Positions 54,251 to 64,000 of a stretch of DNA of 64,000 nucleotides are shown here, in pieces. The DNA comes from Marinomonas phaeophyticola (GTDB lineage Bacteria; Pseudomonadota; Gammaproteobacteria; Pseudomonadales; Marinomonadaceae): NCBI RefSeq assembly GCF_026966905.1, contig NZ_JAPUBN010000013.1, positions 310,001-374,000 of the forward strand. The letters run 5' to 3'. Each line of letters starts with the position of its first letter. Position 1 is the stretch's first letter. The notes below the pieces were generated by a model that saw nothing but the letters and a program-made list of their open reading frames with translations, did not search any database and had not been told where the DNA came from. The position numbers were made by a program, and so were the translations under genes.

Positions 54251-56379
54251 GTACTGTTGTTAAAGGCATGTTGGATAACCACAAGATAGCGCAACGGGCG
54301 TTGCCTCTAGAGTCTCCTATGGCGATGCCAAGGCATGAGGTCAATGAAAAGTCCCTAGCTAGAAAAGTAGCTTTTACACCGAGTTATCTTCTTACTCTAT
54401 TGTCTCGCTTGTTGGTCTTAATGGGGACTCTAGGTTTATCCTGGTATGGTGCCAGTGAAATGTATGCTGTCTTGAGTACGAATGGTATTGCAGGGTTGCA
54501 ATGGTTATTTCTCGTTTTATTTTGTATCAACTTTACCTGGATATCCTTTGCCTTTTCTCAAGCCACTCTGGGGTTGTTTTATCAGATTTGGCCTTTCTCA
54601 CGTAAACGAAAAGAGAAAGAGGTTGATCGCATTACGGCGGTTTTACTGCCAGTATACAATGAAGATCCCTTAAGAATCAGAGCCAATCTTCAAGCCATGT
54701 ACGAAGATATTATGGAAAAAGCGCCAGGTAAATTTGCTTTCTTTATCCTCAGTGATACGAATAAGGCGGATGCTTGGATTTCTGAGGAGCAGGCCTTTTA
54801 CCCTATCCTAAATGACGATTCAACTGGCTGCCCTATTTTTTATCGTCGACGATACGATAACTCTGAACGTAAAGCCGGTAATATCGCTGAATGGGTGACA
54901 CGTTTCGGTGGTCATTATGAATGCATGATAGTCCTAGATGCAGACAGTTTGATGGGAGCGGATTGTTTTGTTTCCTTAACTCGCCGAATGAGTGCCGATC
55001 AAAACCTAGGTTTGATTCAAACCTTACCGACGATAATTCGTGCAAATACTTTATACAGTCGTTTACAGCAGTTTGCTAACCACTGCTTTGGGCCTATTTA
55101 TGCTTCTGGACTGGCTGCATGGCATGGTAACTCATCTAATTTTTGGGGACACAATGCGATTATTAGAACCAAGGCATTTGCCGACGCCTGTGGTTTACCT
55201 ATTTTGGCAGGCAAAGCGCCATTTGGTGGTCATGTTATGAGCCATGACTTTATGGAAGCGGCGTTGTTACGTCGAGCGGGTTGGGGAGTGCGTTTTGATA
55301 CTGATCTCACCGCTTCTTATGAAGAAGCGCCGCCTTCTTTAGTGGATGTGATCGTACGTGATCGTCGCTGGTGCCAAGGCAATCTGCAGCATAAGGCGTT
55401 TGTTTTTGCCAACGGGTTTCATTTGGCCACTCGTTTGCATCTGCTTTCCGGCATTATGTCTTATTTAAGTGCTGTATTTTGGCTGTTATTAATCGTGGTT
55501 GGCTTTGCATTAGCGGTGCAGGCGTATTTTGTGCGTCCGGAGTACTTTGCTAATCCATCCTTATTTCCCACTTGGCCTGTATTTGATTTTGAAAAGGCGC
55601 GATCTCTATTTATTTTATCCATGGCGCTTGTTCTGGCGCCTAAGGTATATGGCTGGTTGGCCGCCATGCTCAACATTCGTCGTTGCTTTCAGTTTGGTGG
55701 CCCCATTTTACTGACACTGAGCACGCTTATTGAAGCGATATTATCGGCTCTGTATGCCCCTATTTTAATGCTTTCTCAGTTTCAAGTGGTTTATAGTGTT
55801 TTTAAGGGCAAAGACAGTGGTTGGAAGCCTCAGGTCCGTGATGACGGCGCAACCTCATGGAAAGTCGTGGCTCGTGCACATTATAGCCATACCTTATTAG
55901 GCATAGGTTTAGCGAGTGGGGCGTTTTTTTTAAGTGAAGCACTTTTTTATTGGTCTTTACCTATTAGCTTTGGTTTAGTCTTTTCTATACCTCTTTCTTG
56001 GTTGAGTGGGGGGAGCAAACGAGGCAATCTAATTCGTTTTTTCGGGCTTCTACGGGCCCCAGAAGAAAAAAGACCACATCCCATTGTCACACGACAACAG
56101 CAGCATACGACGAGCTTAGAAAATCTGTCTTCTTCTGACGCATTACCCTCTCTGAAGCGCTTATTAGCAAATCCATCACTATTTTACTGGCACCTTGCTC
56201 AGATGCCTGTAGATAAGGTTAATAAAGAGTTCTGTCGTGATTGGATTTGCGCCGAATGGCAGATTTTAAACAGTGACAGCCTAACTAGCTTACTCGATCA
56301 TTTAAGTGAAGCTGAGTGTTTAGCTATTTTACAGCATCAAACTCTTATGAAAGCCATGCAGAAATATCTACCATCATAG
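54247..56379 (+). CDS. opgH: Glucosyltransferase OpgH
   Basis: OpgH (MdoH) makes and exports the beta-1,2 glucan backbone from UDP-glucose at the inner membrane. It is a GT-2-type enzyme: VLLPVYNEDP, LDADSLMG (DxD), HDFMEAALLRRAGW and DRRWCQGNLQH (QxxRW-type). There are about eight membrane segments, two before and six after the catalytic part. ATG 54247 overlaps the opgG stop (ATGA); a GTG at 54223 in the same frame is less likely. Confidence 0.93.
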   Translation: MSTVVKGMLDNHKIAQRALPLESPMAMPRHEVNEKSLARKVAFTPSYLLTLLSRLLVLMGTLGLSWYGASEMYAVLSTNGIAGLQWLFLVLFCINFTWISFAFSQATLGLFYQIWPFSRKRKEKEVDRITAVLLPVYNEDPLRIRANLQAMYEDIMEKAPGKFAFFILSDTNKADAWISEEQAFYPILNDDSTGCPIFYRRRYDNSERKAGNIAEWVTRFGGHYECMIVLDADSLMGADCFVSLTRRMSADQNLGLIQTLPTIIRANTLYSRLQQFANHCFGPIYASGLAAWHGNSSNFWGHNAIIRTKAFADACGLPILAGKAPFGGHVMSHDFMEAALLRRAGWGVRFDTDLTASYEEAPPSLVDVIVRDRRWCQGNLQHKAFVFANGFHLATRLHLLSGIMSYLSAVFWLLLIVVGFALAVQAYFVRPEYFANPSLFPTWPVFDFEKARSLFILSMALVLAPKVYGWLAAMLNIRRCFQFGGPILLTLSTLIEAILSALYAPILMLSQFQVVYSVFKGKDSGWKPQVRDDGATSWKVVARAHYSHTLLGIGLASGAFFLSEALFYWSLPISFGLVFSIPLSWLSGGSKRGNLIRFFGLLRAPEEKRPHPIVTRQQQHTTSLENLSSSDALPSLKRLLANPSLFYWHLAQMPVDKVNKEFCRDWICAEWQILNSDSLTSLLDHLSEAECLAILQHQTLMKAMQKYLPS

Positions 56380-56653
56380 AAGGTGGAGACGCGTCGTCTT
56401 TGTATTTAAGATAGCTCTGTATCAATGAGAGTAAGAGGTGAAATACCTAACAGTTTAGGTTATCGATAACGGGGCGATATGAATAGGAAACGCCATGCTC
56501 TTGAAGATAGCCTACTGCTTAAAAATAGGAATATTTAGCGCCATTAGCTAGATTTTTATCAACAATACTTTTTTGGTTACTCTATTTATCTCTTCTTTAA
56601 TCCGCAGGTTAAGTCGTTTTTTATGAGTACTATTAGGTATCTTTAATTGAAGT

Positions 56654-56669
56654 GTAATGAATTCGTTAC
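56654..56669. promoter_or_regulatory. Palindrome upstream of sstT
   Basis: GTAATGAATTCGTTAC is a 16-bp near-perfect palindrome about 75 bases before sstT, near a possible promoter. Likely a repressor site; the factor is unknown. The remainder of 56380-56745 shows nothing else. Confidence 0.3.
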
Positions 56670-56745
56670 AATGATTTCTTTGTGATGCCCTAAAATGGTT
56701 CATTTTTTTTGCAGCATGAGGTAAGGTGCGGTTCCGAAAATTTCA

Positions 56746-57981
56746 ATGGACTCTTTTCTAATGACGTTAAATCAAAAACCATCGTTATTACAGCGCTATC
56801 TGAATGGTAGTTTGGTACTGCAAATTGCCATCGGCATTGTCTGTGGTATTGCCTTGGCCTACGTTGCTCCGAATGCGGCCCTGTCAGCGAGCTTACTGGG
56901 CGATTTCTTTGTTAAAGCATTAAAAGCCATCGCACCTATCTTGGTCTTTTTATTGGTAATCGCTTCTATTGCCAATCACAAGCAAGCCCAGCAGAGTCAT
57001 ATTCGCCCGGTGCTTGTACTGTATTTGTTAGGCACTTTTATTGCGGCATTAACCGCCGTCGTATTCAGTTTTGTATTTCCAACACAACTGCATTTAGTGG
57101 CCTCTGACTTTAGCCAAAGCGCACCTCAAGGTGTTGGTGAAGTGTTGCGAACATTGGTTTTTAAAATGGTTGATAACCCTGTGAATGCCTTAGTGCAGGG
57201 TAATTATGTGGGTATTTTAACTTGGGCGATTGGCTTTGGTTTAGGTCTTCGCCATGCGTCTGAGGGGACGAAGGCCCTGCTACAACATTTATCAGGTGGC
57301 GTAACGAGTATTGTGTCGGTCATTATTCGACTAGCGCCATTTGGTATCTTTGGCTTGGTAGCGAGTACTATTGCGACAACAGGTTTTGATGCTTTATTGG
57401 GCTACTCTCATTTGCTAGCGGTTCTGATTGGTGCCATGTTATTTATTGCATTTGTAACGAATCCGCTATTAGTGTTTTGGAAGCTTCGCCGTAATCCTTA
57501 TCCTTTAGTATTCAAATGTTTAAAAGAGAGCGGAGTTACGGCCTTCTTTACACGTAGTTCAGCCGCAAATATTCCGGTTAACTTAGATCTTTGTAAGCGC
57601 TTGGATTTGGATGAAGATACTTATTCTGTATCCATTCCTTTGGGTGCGACTATTAATATGGCGGGTGCAGCAATTACCATTACGGTACTGACTTTAGCTG
57701 CAGTACATACGTTAGGCATTACATTGGATTTTGGGACTGCATTGCTGCTTAGTGTAATTGCGGCCGTATCCGCATGTGGTGCATCCGGTGTGGCTGGGGG
57801 ATCATTATTATTGATTCCATTGGCTTGTAGCTTATTCAATATTCCCAATGAAATAGCCATGCAAGTAGTGGCTGTTGGCTTTATTATTGGTGTATTACAA
57901 GATTCAGCAGAGACGGGGCTTAATAGCTCGACAGATGTTTTGTTCACCGCAGCCGCCTGTCTGGCCAACGGTAAACGCTAG
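56746..57981 (+). CDS. sstT: Serine/threonine:Na+ symporter SstT
   Basis: The 411-residue DAACS-family (GltPh-fold) carrier follows E. coli SstT closely. It has [62 protein letters not shown], the re-entrant loop [20 protein letters not shown], and [20 protein letters not shown] and [20 protein letters not shown]. It takes up serine and threonine with sodium. ATG 56746 or 56761 may start it. A terminator shared with the convergent lysR gene follows. Confidence 0.95.
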   Translation: MDSFLMTLNQKPSLLQRYLNGSLVLQIAIGIVCGIALAYVAPNAALSASLLGDFFVKALKAIAPILVFLLVIASIANHKQAQQSHIRPVLVLYLLGTFIAALTAVVFSFVFPTQLHLVASDFSQSAPQGVGEVLRTLVFKMVDNPVNALVQGNYVGILTWAIGFGLGLRHASEGTKALLQHLSGGVTSIVSVIIRLAPFGIFGLVASTIATTGFDALLGYSHLLAVLIGAMLFIAFVTNPLLVFWKLRRNPYPLVFKCLKESGVTAFFTRSSAANIPVNLDLCKRLDLDEDTYSVSIPLGATINMAGAAITITVLTLAAVHTLGITLDFGTALLLSVIAAVSACGASGVAGGSLLLIPLACSLFNIPNEIAMQVVAVGFIIGVLQDSAETGLNSSTDVLFTAAACLANGKR

Positions 57982-57998
57982 TAAATAGGTTAAGTTAG

Positions 57999-58027
57999 AG
58001 AAGGGGATCATAACATTCCCCTTCTTT
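57999..58027. terminator. Terminator between convergent sstT and LysR gene
   Basis: AGAAGGGGA and TCCCCTTCT with loop TCATAACAT form a stem followed by TT in the + direction. Confidence 0.65.
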
Positions 58028-58046
58028 ATAGACCTGAGTATCTTCT

Positions 58047-58940
58047 TTAAGTTTTAAACCATTCAGCTAACCTACGGGACACGACTCTGGCGGCTGAAGA
58101 AGCGGGTTCGGACTCACGAATTAAAGCGGACCAATTAAGATCAAGTTTTTCTTTACCCACACTGACGGCAGATACGGAACCGTTTTTAATCGCTGACTGC
58201 ACCGCCCAGCGAGAAAGGATACTAACGCCAAACCCCGCCGCAATCAGTTCGATAATGGCGTCAGTCACTTCGACTACTGTGACGAGATGAGGTACGACAC
58301 CAGAAGGGCGGATAAAACGTTCGTATTCAAACCCCGGCTGTGCTGATTTGCTGTATGTTAGGTAATCTTCACCCGTTAAATCCGTTGCTTCAATAAACGC
58401 TTTACTGGCTAACCTGTGTTGATTTGGTGTAATTAAAACCAGCTCATCTTGGAAGGTTGGAATGGCATCAATGCCTGGAATAGCCAGATGACCAGGAGCT
58501 AATATGACGTCTACATCACCATGTTGAAGGTTTTTCATAGGGTTTTGTGTCGCAGAGGCAACCAATTCTAACTGAATATCAGGTTCCTTTTTAGACATTA
58601 CTTTTAAAAATGCAGGTAACCAATGGTAGTAGCTATAAGCCGCGATACCAAAGCGGACAACGGTGGTTTTATTTAATGCCATTTGTTGAAAATCAAATTC
58701 CGCCCGTTGCAATGCTGGTATGATCTGATTTGCTGTTTGTGTCATGGCTCGTCCAGCGGCCGTTTGTCTAAGTCGACGACCTTCTCTTTCAAATAATAAT
58801 CCTCCCAAACGTCTTTCTGCTTCTGCAAGTCGATGGCTTAATGCGGACTGTGTTATACCAAGAACAAAGGCGGCTTGTCGTAATGTGCCAGTTTTATCGA
58901 TTGCATTGAGCATCTCCCAGTGTTTGATATCTAATCTCAT
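58047..58940 (-). CDS. LysR-family transcriptional regulator
   Basis: The 297-residue protein has HTH MLNAIDKTGTLRQAAFVLGITQSALSHRLAEAERRLGGLLFER and a periplasmic-binding-like effector domain. The ALSHRLAEAE helix and PAFLKVMSKKEPDIQLEL are MetR-like, so methionine or homocysteine sensing is possible, but that is a guess. It is divergent from the EamA transporter gene, which it likely controls. Confidence 0.9.
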   Translation of the reverse strand: MRLDIKHWEMLNAIDKTGTLRQAAFVLGITQSALSHRLAEAERRLGGLLFEREGRRLRQTAAGRAMTQTANQIIPALQRAEFDFQQMALNKTTVVRFGIAAYSYYHWLPAFLKVMSKKEPDIQLELVASATQNPMKNLQHGDVDVILAPGHLAIPGIDAIPTFQDELVLITPNQHRLASKAFIEATDLTGEDYLTYSKSAQPGFEYERFIRPSGVVPHLVTVVEVTDAIIELIAAGFGVSILSRWAVQSAIKNGSVSAVSVGKEKLDLNWSALIRESEPASSAARVVSRRLAEWFKT

Positions 58941-59079
58941 GAACGAGCCTCATGTTTTATCGATAGGACGTATTTTATACATGCATAGTATTAATCAGTA
59001 AGGTAATTTATTCACTATTTATTTAATCAATGACGCGTTATTGTTTTGATCTAAACCAATCCAATGGAATGTTATTGAG

Positions 59080-59985
59080 ATGCATAAAAAAATCACATTA
59101 GACGGTCAGTACTTGGTCTTAATAGCCGCTTGCTTTTATGGACTAAATCCGTTTTTTGCTCAGATGCTATTTAGCGACGGTTTGGGTGCGGAAATGGTCA
59201 GCTTGTATCGATTTATTTTACCTGCTTTATTCTTGGTCTTCTTTCTACGAACACCAAGAGAAAACCTAACTGAAGCGGTGAGAAGCCTAGTGCTTGGTGT
59301 GGTGAGTGGCATTTCTATTTTTGGTTATTTCTATGCTCTGGAGACACTTCCAGCGGCAACGGCTATTTTAATTTATTACAGCTATCCTGTTTTTAGCGTA
59401 TTGATTGGTTGGCTGGTGTTTAATCGAATTCCAACTCAAAACACCCTAGTTTCTGCGGCGTTGGTGGCTATTGCCGCCTCTTTAACAATACGACCAGAAA
59501 CACTGACTGAAGGGGCATTTGTCGCTGTAGCCGCTTGTTTTCTGGCGCCTTTAGCAGTGGCTACTCAAGTGCAGTATTTATCTAATCCTAGCCAGCATAT
59601 ACCTACTAAAAATAGACTAGCTTGGATTACGATAGGGCATGTATTGGTGTTGTTGCCTATTGCTATGTGGGTTGATCCTATACAAGTCTTCCCCGTTTCT
59701 CTTATTGGCATAGTGTCTGTTTTGGGCATAGCCGTACTGGCAGCGGCCTTACCTCAAATTCTCTTTATGATTGGAGCACCTAGATCCTGTGCGGACAAAA
59801 ATGCCTTAACCGGGTCTCTCGAGTTAGTGGTGGCCTTAATCACAGGAGCCATATTACTTGGAGACAGTTTAGATAGGCTTGAGGTAACGGCTATGGTACT
59901 TATCGTATTGGCGCTATTTATTAAGCAAGTGAAAAATAAGCCTCAGTCTGCCAGCGTAATCAACAATCGACCACAACGATATTAA
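59080..59985 (+). CDS. EamA/DMT-family transporter (RhaT-like permease)
   Basis: The 301-residue protein has ten predicted membrane helices in two EamA halves, the second starting near residue 150. Segments include YFYALETLPAATAILIYYSYPVF and ALAVLAAALPQILFMIGA. DMT exporters of this type move amino acids or related metabolites out of the cell. It is divergent from the LysR gene by 139 bases, so it is the probable target. Confidence 0.85.
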   Translation: MHKKITLDGQYLVLIAACFYGLNPFFAQMLFSDGLGAEMVSLYRFILPALFLVFFLRTPRENLTEAVRSLVLGVVSGISIFGYFYALETLPAATAILIYYSYPVFSVLIGWLVFNRIPTQNTLVSAALVAIAASLTIRPETLTEGAFVAVAACFLAPLAVATQVQYLSNPSQHIPTKNRLAWITIGHVLVLLPIAMWVDPIQVFPVSLIGIVSVLGIAVLAAALPQILFMIGAPRSCADKNALTGSLELVVALITGAILLGDSLDRLEVTAMVLIVLALFIKQVKNKPQSASVINNRPQRY

Positions 59986-60014
59986 CCTGAAAGTTCTCGA
60001 TATTCTGTTTTTAT

Positions 60015-60308
60015 CTATAGGGTGAGTTCTTCATGATAGAGAAATTTTCTTGGTTCTTGTGTTAATGGGTCAATGAACAGAATCTTGTTTTCTACTTTCC
60101 TATAATACACTCTTTGTTGTGCTTGAAAGGGCGTTTGTGCCGTGATGAGTGTGCCGTGATGCCAATGAACCTTTCCATCTGCGAGGCGCTGTTGCCATGT
60201 TTTAGCACTAATGTAAGGGAGTTTCATGATAAGGTATTCCAGTACTGTGGCGACGCTTGGGTTTGTCTGCGGTAAACTTAGTTGTGAAGAATACTTAGAA
60301 GTGGCCAT
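60015..60308 (-). CDS. S4-domain fragment of a pseudouridine synthase (RluA family), C-terminus missing
   Basis: The 97-residue frame reads LPYISAKTWQQRLADGKVHW and TAQTPFQAQQRVYYRKVENK, then ends soon after. That is the S4-like RNA-binding start of an RluA/TruC-type pseudouridine synthase, but the catalytic domain with its HRLD motif is absent. Immediately downstream is the convergent EamA gene. It is probably a remnant left by deletion rather than a functional RNA modification enzyme. Confidence 0.6.
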   Translation of the reverse strand: MATSKYSSQLSLPQTNPSVATVLEYLIMKLPYISAKTWQQRLADGKVHWHHGTLITAQTPFQAQQRVYYRKVENKILFIDPLTQEPRKFLYHEELTL

Positions 60309-60422
60309 TTTCTCGCTTAAATTTTTGACTATAACATAGGGTTAAAAATCCCATTGATGATTCATGTGTTATCGCTGGTTTTTTTCATTTATTAACTGAT
60401 TACGATTTCAAAAAGGCTTAAA

Positions 60423-61025
60423 ATGGAGCGTCCTACTAAGGAAGAGATTAGAACATTACCCCTGTATGTTGGGCTTGATCTTGGGAAGATACATATAGTT
60501 GAAACTGATCTGGATGCAAAAAAAGCATTGGAAGAATTAAAAGGCGAAACCCACCTTGGTTTTGATACGGAAAGCAAACCCATTTTTTTGAAAGGGGAGG
60601 TAAGTCCTGGGCCGATGTTAATTCAACTTGCGACCGAATTTAAGGCGTATTTATTTCCTACTCGGTTTCCCTTTGCTGTTTCTGCGGCGGCGGCTGTGTT
60701 AAACAATCCCGCTATTCAAAAAGTAGGTTTTGGCCTTAAGGATGATAATAGAGAACTGCGTGGCAAGCTCAATATAGACATAGTAAACACCAAAGATTTA
60801 TCGATAGTGTTAAAGCATCTTGCTGGTGAAAAAAATAGTATAGGGGCTCGGGCGGCAGTGGCTATGATGCTGAAGGCCCGTTTAGGAAAAGGGGCACAAA
60901 AATCCAATTGGGGCGCTTATCCGCTGAAGGATAATCAAATTCTGTATGCGGCAAATGATGCTCATGCAGCGATCTCTATTGAAAGAATACTTCATAAAAT
61001 GAATAAATTTTACCATTTAACGTGA
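60423..61025 (+). CDS. DEDD-type 3'-5' exonuclease (RNase D-like domain)
   Basis: The 200-residue protein has Exo I HLGFDTESKPIF (DxE), Exo II VGFGLKDDNREL (Asp), and Exo III YAANDAHAAISIE with Asp, preceded by Tyr as in the DEDDy group. It lacks the HRDC domains of full RNase D, so its substrate (DNA or RNA) is open. It is complete and shares a strand with yqfB. Confidence 0.85.
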   Translation: MERPTKEEIRTLPLYVGLDLGKIHIVETDLDAKKALEELKGETHLGFDTESKPIFLKGEVSPGPMLIQLATEFKAYLFPTRFPFAVSAAAAVLNNPAIQKVGFGLKDDNRELRGKLNIDIVNTKDLSIVLKHLAGEKNSIGARAAVAMMLKARLGKGAQKSNWGAYPLKDNQILYAANDAHAAISIERILHKMNKFYHLT

Positions 61026-61070
61026 GATACCTAAAAAACCATCTATGACCTATGGTAAAGAGAGGGCTGC

Positions 61071-61385
61071 TTGAGTTTATCTAAAATGACATTTTTCGAA
61101 CGCTTTGAAGCCGATATTTTATCGTGTAAAAAAACCATTACTATTAGAGATGAGCTAGAAAAAGATTATGCTGAAAATAGCTTAGTTCAGGCGTCGACTT
61201 ATGAAGATGACCGATGGTTTTGTGCTCTGTTAATAAAAAGTGTTGAAGCCATTTGCTTGTCTCAGTTATCAGAGTTTCATGCAGAACAAGAAAACATGAC
61301 ATTGTCAGAACTGCAAACCGTGATTCAAGAAATCTACCCTGATCAGCAACACTTGTATGTTATTTCATACGAACTTGCTAGGTAA
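61071..61385 (+). CDS. yqfB: N4-acetylcytidine amidohydrolase YqfB (ASCH fold)
   Basis: The 104-residue ASCH-domain protein follows E. coli YqfB: TFFERFEADILSCKKTITIRDE, then EDDRWFCALLIKSVE, and HAEQENMTLSELQTVIQEIYP. The enzyme deacetylates N4-acetylcytidine. The start shown is TTG 61071 with GAGGG upstream; an ATG at 61086 is the alternative. It is 45 bases after the exonuclease gene. Confidence 0.9.
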   Translation: MSLSKMTFFERFEADILSCKKTITIRDELEKDYAENSLVQASTYEDDRWFCALLIKSVEAICLSQLSEFHAEQENMTLSELQTVIQEIYPDQQHLYVISYELAR

Positions 61386-61545
61386 ACGGAATCACTGAAC
61401 CTGAAACGATTCTGGGTTGTTAGCATCGATCAGGTCTTATTCTTATTACCAATAGAGTAACAATAAATGCACGTAGAATCAGAGTGTTTTAGTGTTTTGC
61501 TCTGGTAGTATTGTGTAAATTTATCACTCTACTCTTCTTTGAGTT

Positions 61546-62619
61546 CTATGGTTTATTGGCCGTGTCCTTGAGTGGGTAACGTGCAAGTATTCTTTTAACA
61601 GAAAACCAAATTATACTGGTAAGCATTAAAGCAAAATATCCATCTACAGCATAATGCCAACCTAAATGTACAGAGCCAACCATAATAAGTAAGGCATAAC
61701 CCCATGCTATACCTCCAAATGTCTTATTAAAATGATAGATCGTCATAGCAATAAGAGAGGCGACAGAAATATGCATGCTTGGCATTGCGGAAATGCCTGA
61801 TGTGATTCCATGATTACTTTGGACATAGCTTTCCCATAATATGTCCTGTGTTTTTAAGGCCCACACATTGAAAAAACGGTTGTTGTTAAGTAACCAGTCA
61901 TTCTGTTCATTTAATCTGCTCATTAGTTCGATGTAGGTATCTGAACCTGAGCCAATCATAGAATAAAAGCAAGGTCCTGCAGAAGACAGTAATACTGCTA
62001 GCACATTGCCATTAATAATCCATATAAGGCAAAAACAAATGAGGGCTTGCCTTCTAATCCCTGGTCGATTTACCCAGCACATTAAGACTATAAGGAAACT
62101 CCAGCATAAGAAAAACCAGAAATTATATAAAAAATTAAGTATTGCTGTAGAAACAGGTGAAGAAAATATAAAGTGTGTAATCTCCCAAGGTGCATATCCA
62201 AAATGTAAAAATAGATCAAGTTCGACGAGAGTAGAATCTAAGTAAAAAGGGATCGCAATTGGTATTGAGGATTTAACAGAAGAAAATACGGATAAAATTA
62301 TAGAGATAGCTATACAGAGCAGAAAGAAATTGATGCTCTCTCTCCAATAAATAAAGGGAAGTTTTATAAGCCTTAAATATGAATTAATTGGATGAGGGTC
62401 AAGTTTTATCATTAGATAAAAGAAGTACATAATTATAAAAGCAATGCCAGTAAATACGGTTGCTTGCATAAAAATTAATAGGAACTTGTTTAAATCATAA
62501 GGGAATCCTCCTAAAAATAAATAGTAAATACTATAAGCTATGGATGTAAAAATACAAATTAAATAAATTGATTTGTCTCTAAGTATAGGCTGAAATATGG
62601 ACTTTAATAATAGAATCAC
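61546..62619 (-). CDS. PAP2-superfamily membrane protein (phosphatase or inositol phosphorylceramide synthase-like)
   Basis: The 357-residue protein has about nine membrane helices and the PAP2 core near the end: ISAMPSMHISVASLIAMTIY with the first catalytic His, and GSVHLGWHYAVDGYFALM with the second His and Asp. The first PAP2 signature (KxxxxxxRP) is not evident, as in the PAP2_3/IPC-synthase branch. It likely cleaves or transfers lipid phosphate at the membrane. The substrate is unknown. Confidence 0.8.
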   Translation of the reverse strand: MILLLKSIFQPILRDKSIYLICIFTSIAYSIYYLFLGGFPYDLNKFLLIFMQATVFTGIAFIIMYFFYLMIKLDPHPINSYLRLIKLPFIYWRESINFFLLCIAISIILSVFSSVKSSIPIAIPFYLDSTLVELDLFLHFGYAPWEITHFIFSSPVSTAILNFLYNFWFFLCWSFLIVLMCWVNRPGIRRQALICFCLIWIINGNVLAVLLSSAGPCFYSMIGSGSDTYIELMSRLNEQNDWLLNNNRFFNVWALKTQDILWESYVQSNHGITSGISAMPSMHISVASLIAMTIYHFNKTFGGIAWGYALLIMVGSVHLGWHYAVDGYFALMLTSIIWFSVKRILARYPLKDTANKP

Positions 62620-63107
62620 GTTTTGACTCTTCTGATTATAATTAATAGTATATGTTTATATGAATGTAACGTTTAAAAATATTTTTGCTTTATAATTTTT
62701 AATATAATAAATTAGCGAGTGAATCTCTATTGTTGACATGAGAGAGATTAAATAGAATATAAAAGATAATAAAATCCTATATAACTATACTAACTGAAAA
62801 TGTAGAGAAAAATTATGTAGTGTTATATATAAAACTATCTTTTATTATAGGATCAATTGCTGACTTTTAAAAGTTGACATAGATGAGTTTGGAATTATAA
62901 AAGTCTTATTAATACTGTTCAATAGTTTAAAGAGCCTTATTGTTACCGTATGTCCGCCTAAAGTTCCTTTTTTTATGATCAGTCATAGGCTACATTGTAT
63001 CAAGCCTCTCTGCCTTTTATTAGATATACCTCGAAATTAATTCCATTAAGTGCATTAGTAAACTAAGATTAACGTAAGTTTTAAGCTTCTTGGGAGAGTC
63101 GTTTTTG
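62620..63107. other. AT-rich intergenic region
   Basis: This 488-base stretch has no gene I can support. It is strongly AT-rich up to about 62900 and holds the promoters of the divergent PAP2 and diguanylate cyclase genes. The only ribosome site is TGGGAGAG before ATG 63108. Confidence 0.5.
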
Positions 63108-64000
63108 ATGTTTTCAAGCACTTTTTGTTCAGACAATCTATCCCAAAAAATGATGCGTGTTATTTTCTCCATCTATTTGGGTGTAACTAGCTTAATTACA
63201 GGTATGCAGTTTACAACTGAATATCTAAAAACTCAGAATTCAATTTTAAATGAGCTGAGGCAGTTGGAAGAAACCGTTCGTGACCCCATGTCTATTAGTT
63301 TATGGCAATATAACCAGAATCAGTTGGATGTTCTCATTGCTGGACTTGTTAAAATGCCGATTATCGAAGGGGTAGATGTTTTAGATGATCACCTAATAAA
63401 TAAGGTGACTGAACGATCTTACTCCCCAGGCTCCGCTCCTTTGTCAGTCTTCGATGTACAATCGGATTTATATTGGGACTTAAATGGTGAGAAGGTCTTT
63501 CTTGGTACCTTAGTACTTTATTCCTCTTCCGAGGTTGTTTTGGATAGAGTCCTATTTGGTTTTGCTTTGATTGCAATTACGGCCATCATCAAAATGTCCG
63601 TTTTGTTTTGGCTGTTTATATGGGCTTTTAATCGGTATTTAGCTATTCCGCTTAAAGAGTTGATGTCTCAAGTGAATGACATTCAATTAAATCAAAATAT
63701 ATCTAAGAGAATAAGCCTTTCAAACTTAGAAAATAACGAGTTAAAACAGCTGCAGGAACATATGAATAATATGCTTTCTGCTATTGAGATAGATAGAGAA
63801 AAACTCTTAGAAGATGAACAAGCTAAACGCAATTGGTTAGAAGATGCGGTAGCAAAACGGACAGAAGCACTGCAGTTTTCTAATGACGTGCTTAAAGAGC
63901 TGGCAACGAGAGACTCTTTAACGGGGGTGTTAAACAGAGGCAGTTTTTTCGAAAGCGCACAACATCAACTTGTACTTTCTCAAGAGCAAAAATCGCCAAC
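63108..64000 (+). CDS. Membrane diguanylate cyclase (GGDEF), cut by the right edge
   Basis: ATG 63108 follows GGGAGAG. The protein has a membrane segment (about residues 17-40), a periplasmic region of about 110 residues (LEETVRDPMSISLWQYNQNQ, typical of CHASE8/LapD-type sensor parts), a second membrane segment (about 148-180), HAMP (AIPLKELMSQVNDI), a coiled-coil linker, then the start of GGDEF with ATRDSLTGVLNRGSFFE. The active site lies beyond the window. Confidence 0.85.
   Translation, partial: MFSSTFCSDNLSQKMMRVIFSIYLGVTSLITGMQFTTEYLKTQNSILNELRQLEETVRDPMSISLWQYNQNQLDVLIAGLVKMPIIEGVDVLDDHLINKVTERSYSPGSAPLSVFDVQSDLYWDLNGEKVFLGTLVLYSSSEVVLDRVLFGFALIAITAIIKMSVLFWLFIWAFNRYLAIPLKELMSQVNDIQLNQNISKRISLSNLENNELKQLQEHMNNMLSAIEIDREKLLEDEQAKRNWLEDAVAKRTEALQFSNDVLKELATRDSLTGVLNRGSFFESAQHQLVLSQEQKSP

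Overview
The window looks like chromosome of a marine gammaproteobacterium. The gene set and order (kds cluster joined to a 12-gene type II secretion operon, zapA-6S RNA-5-formyl-THF cyclo-ligase, prfB-lysS, sstT, opgGH) and the protein sequences resemble Oceanospirillales such as Marinomonas. This assignment is by recall, not by search. Base composition is moderately AT-rich, and more so in the accessory block and in the long intergenic stretches.

Region 1 (1-15.6 kb) is mostly nitrogen and arginine metabolism. It holds astC (cut by the left edge), a large NAD-glutamate dehydrogenase gene with a one-base frameshift, a GlxA/ArgR-type AraC regulator, a four-gene polar amino acid ABC transporter, a PII protein gene, hemE, a DUF2927 gene overlapping a NUDIX gene, astE, and a zinc-uptake znuA behind a good Zur box. 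Sites of the form TGTCGC-N8-AA in front of gdhB and astE suggest an ArgR-like regulon.

Region 2 (15.7-36.2 kb) is core: kdsD-kdsA-kdsC-kdsB for KDO supply to LPS, gspNCDEFGHIJKLM for type II secretion (gspF has a one-base frameshift), fau/ygfA with 6S RNA and zapA, prfB with its autoregulatory +1 recoding site, lysS and hisC.

Region 3 (36.2-about 47 kb) is accessory. It starts with two arrays of GTAG-headed REP-like palindromes and long hairpins. Three related IS91-like remnants follow, each ending at a GTTC that lies in attC-like sequence. Between and after them is an integrase-less cassette array with all genes on the + strand and attC-like sites between them. It carries three toxin-antitoxin pairs, a NYN/PIN-like protein, DUF3465, DUF1294 and membrane proteins, and is interrupted by an internally deleted IS1182-like element. 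Next comes a possible small bacteriocin plus a small membrane protein with a strong terminator between them; both reading frames appear only if one base is restored in a homopolymer.

Region 4 (47-64 kb) is mixed chromosome: GNAT, two diguanylate cyclases (the second cut by the right edge), a GFA-fold protein, a MarR/DUF2798 divergent pair with palindromic operators and a SnoaL-like protein, opgGH for osmoregulated glucans, sstT, a LysR/EamA divergent pair, a truncated S4 protein, a DEDD exonuclease, yqfB and a PAP2-family membrane protein.

Several otherwise good genes are each broken by a single missing base in or beside a homopolymer (gdhB, gspF, the bacteriocin candidate and its neighbour, possibly opgG). 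This is either a sequencing artefact or a striking set of slippage mutations, and it should be settled before any of them is called a pseudogene.
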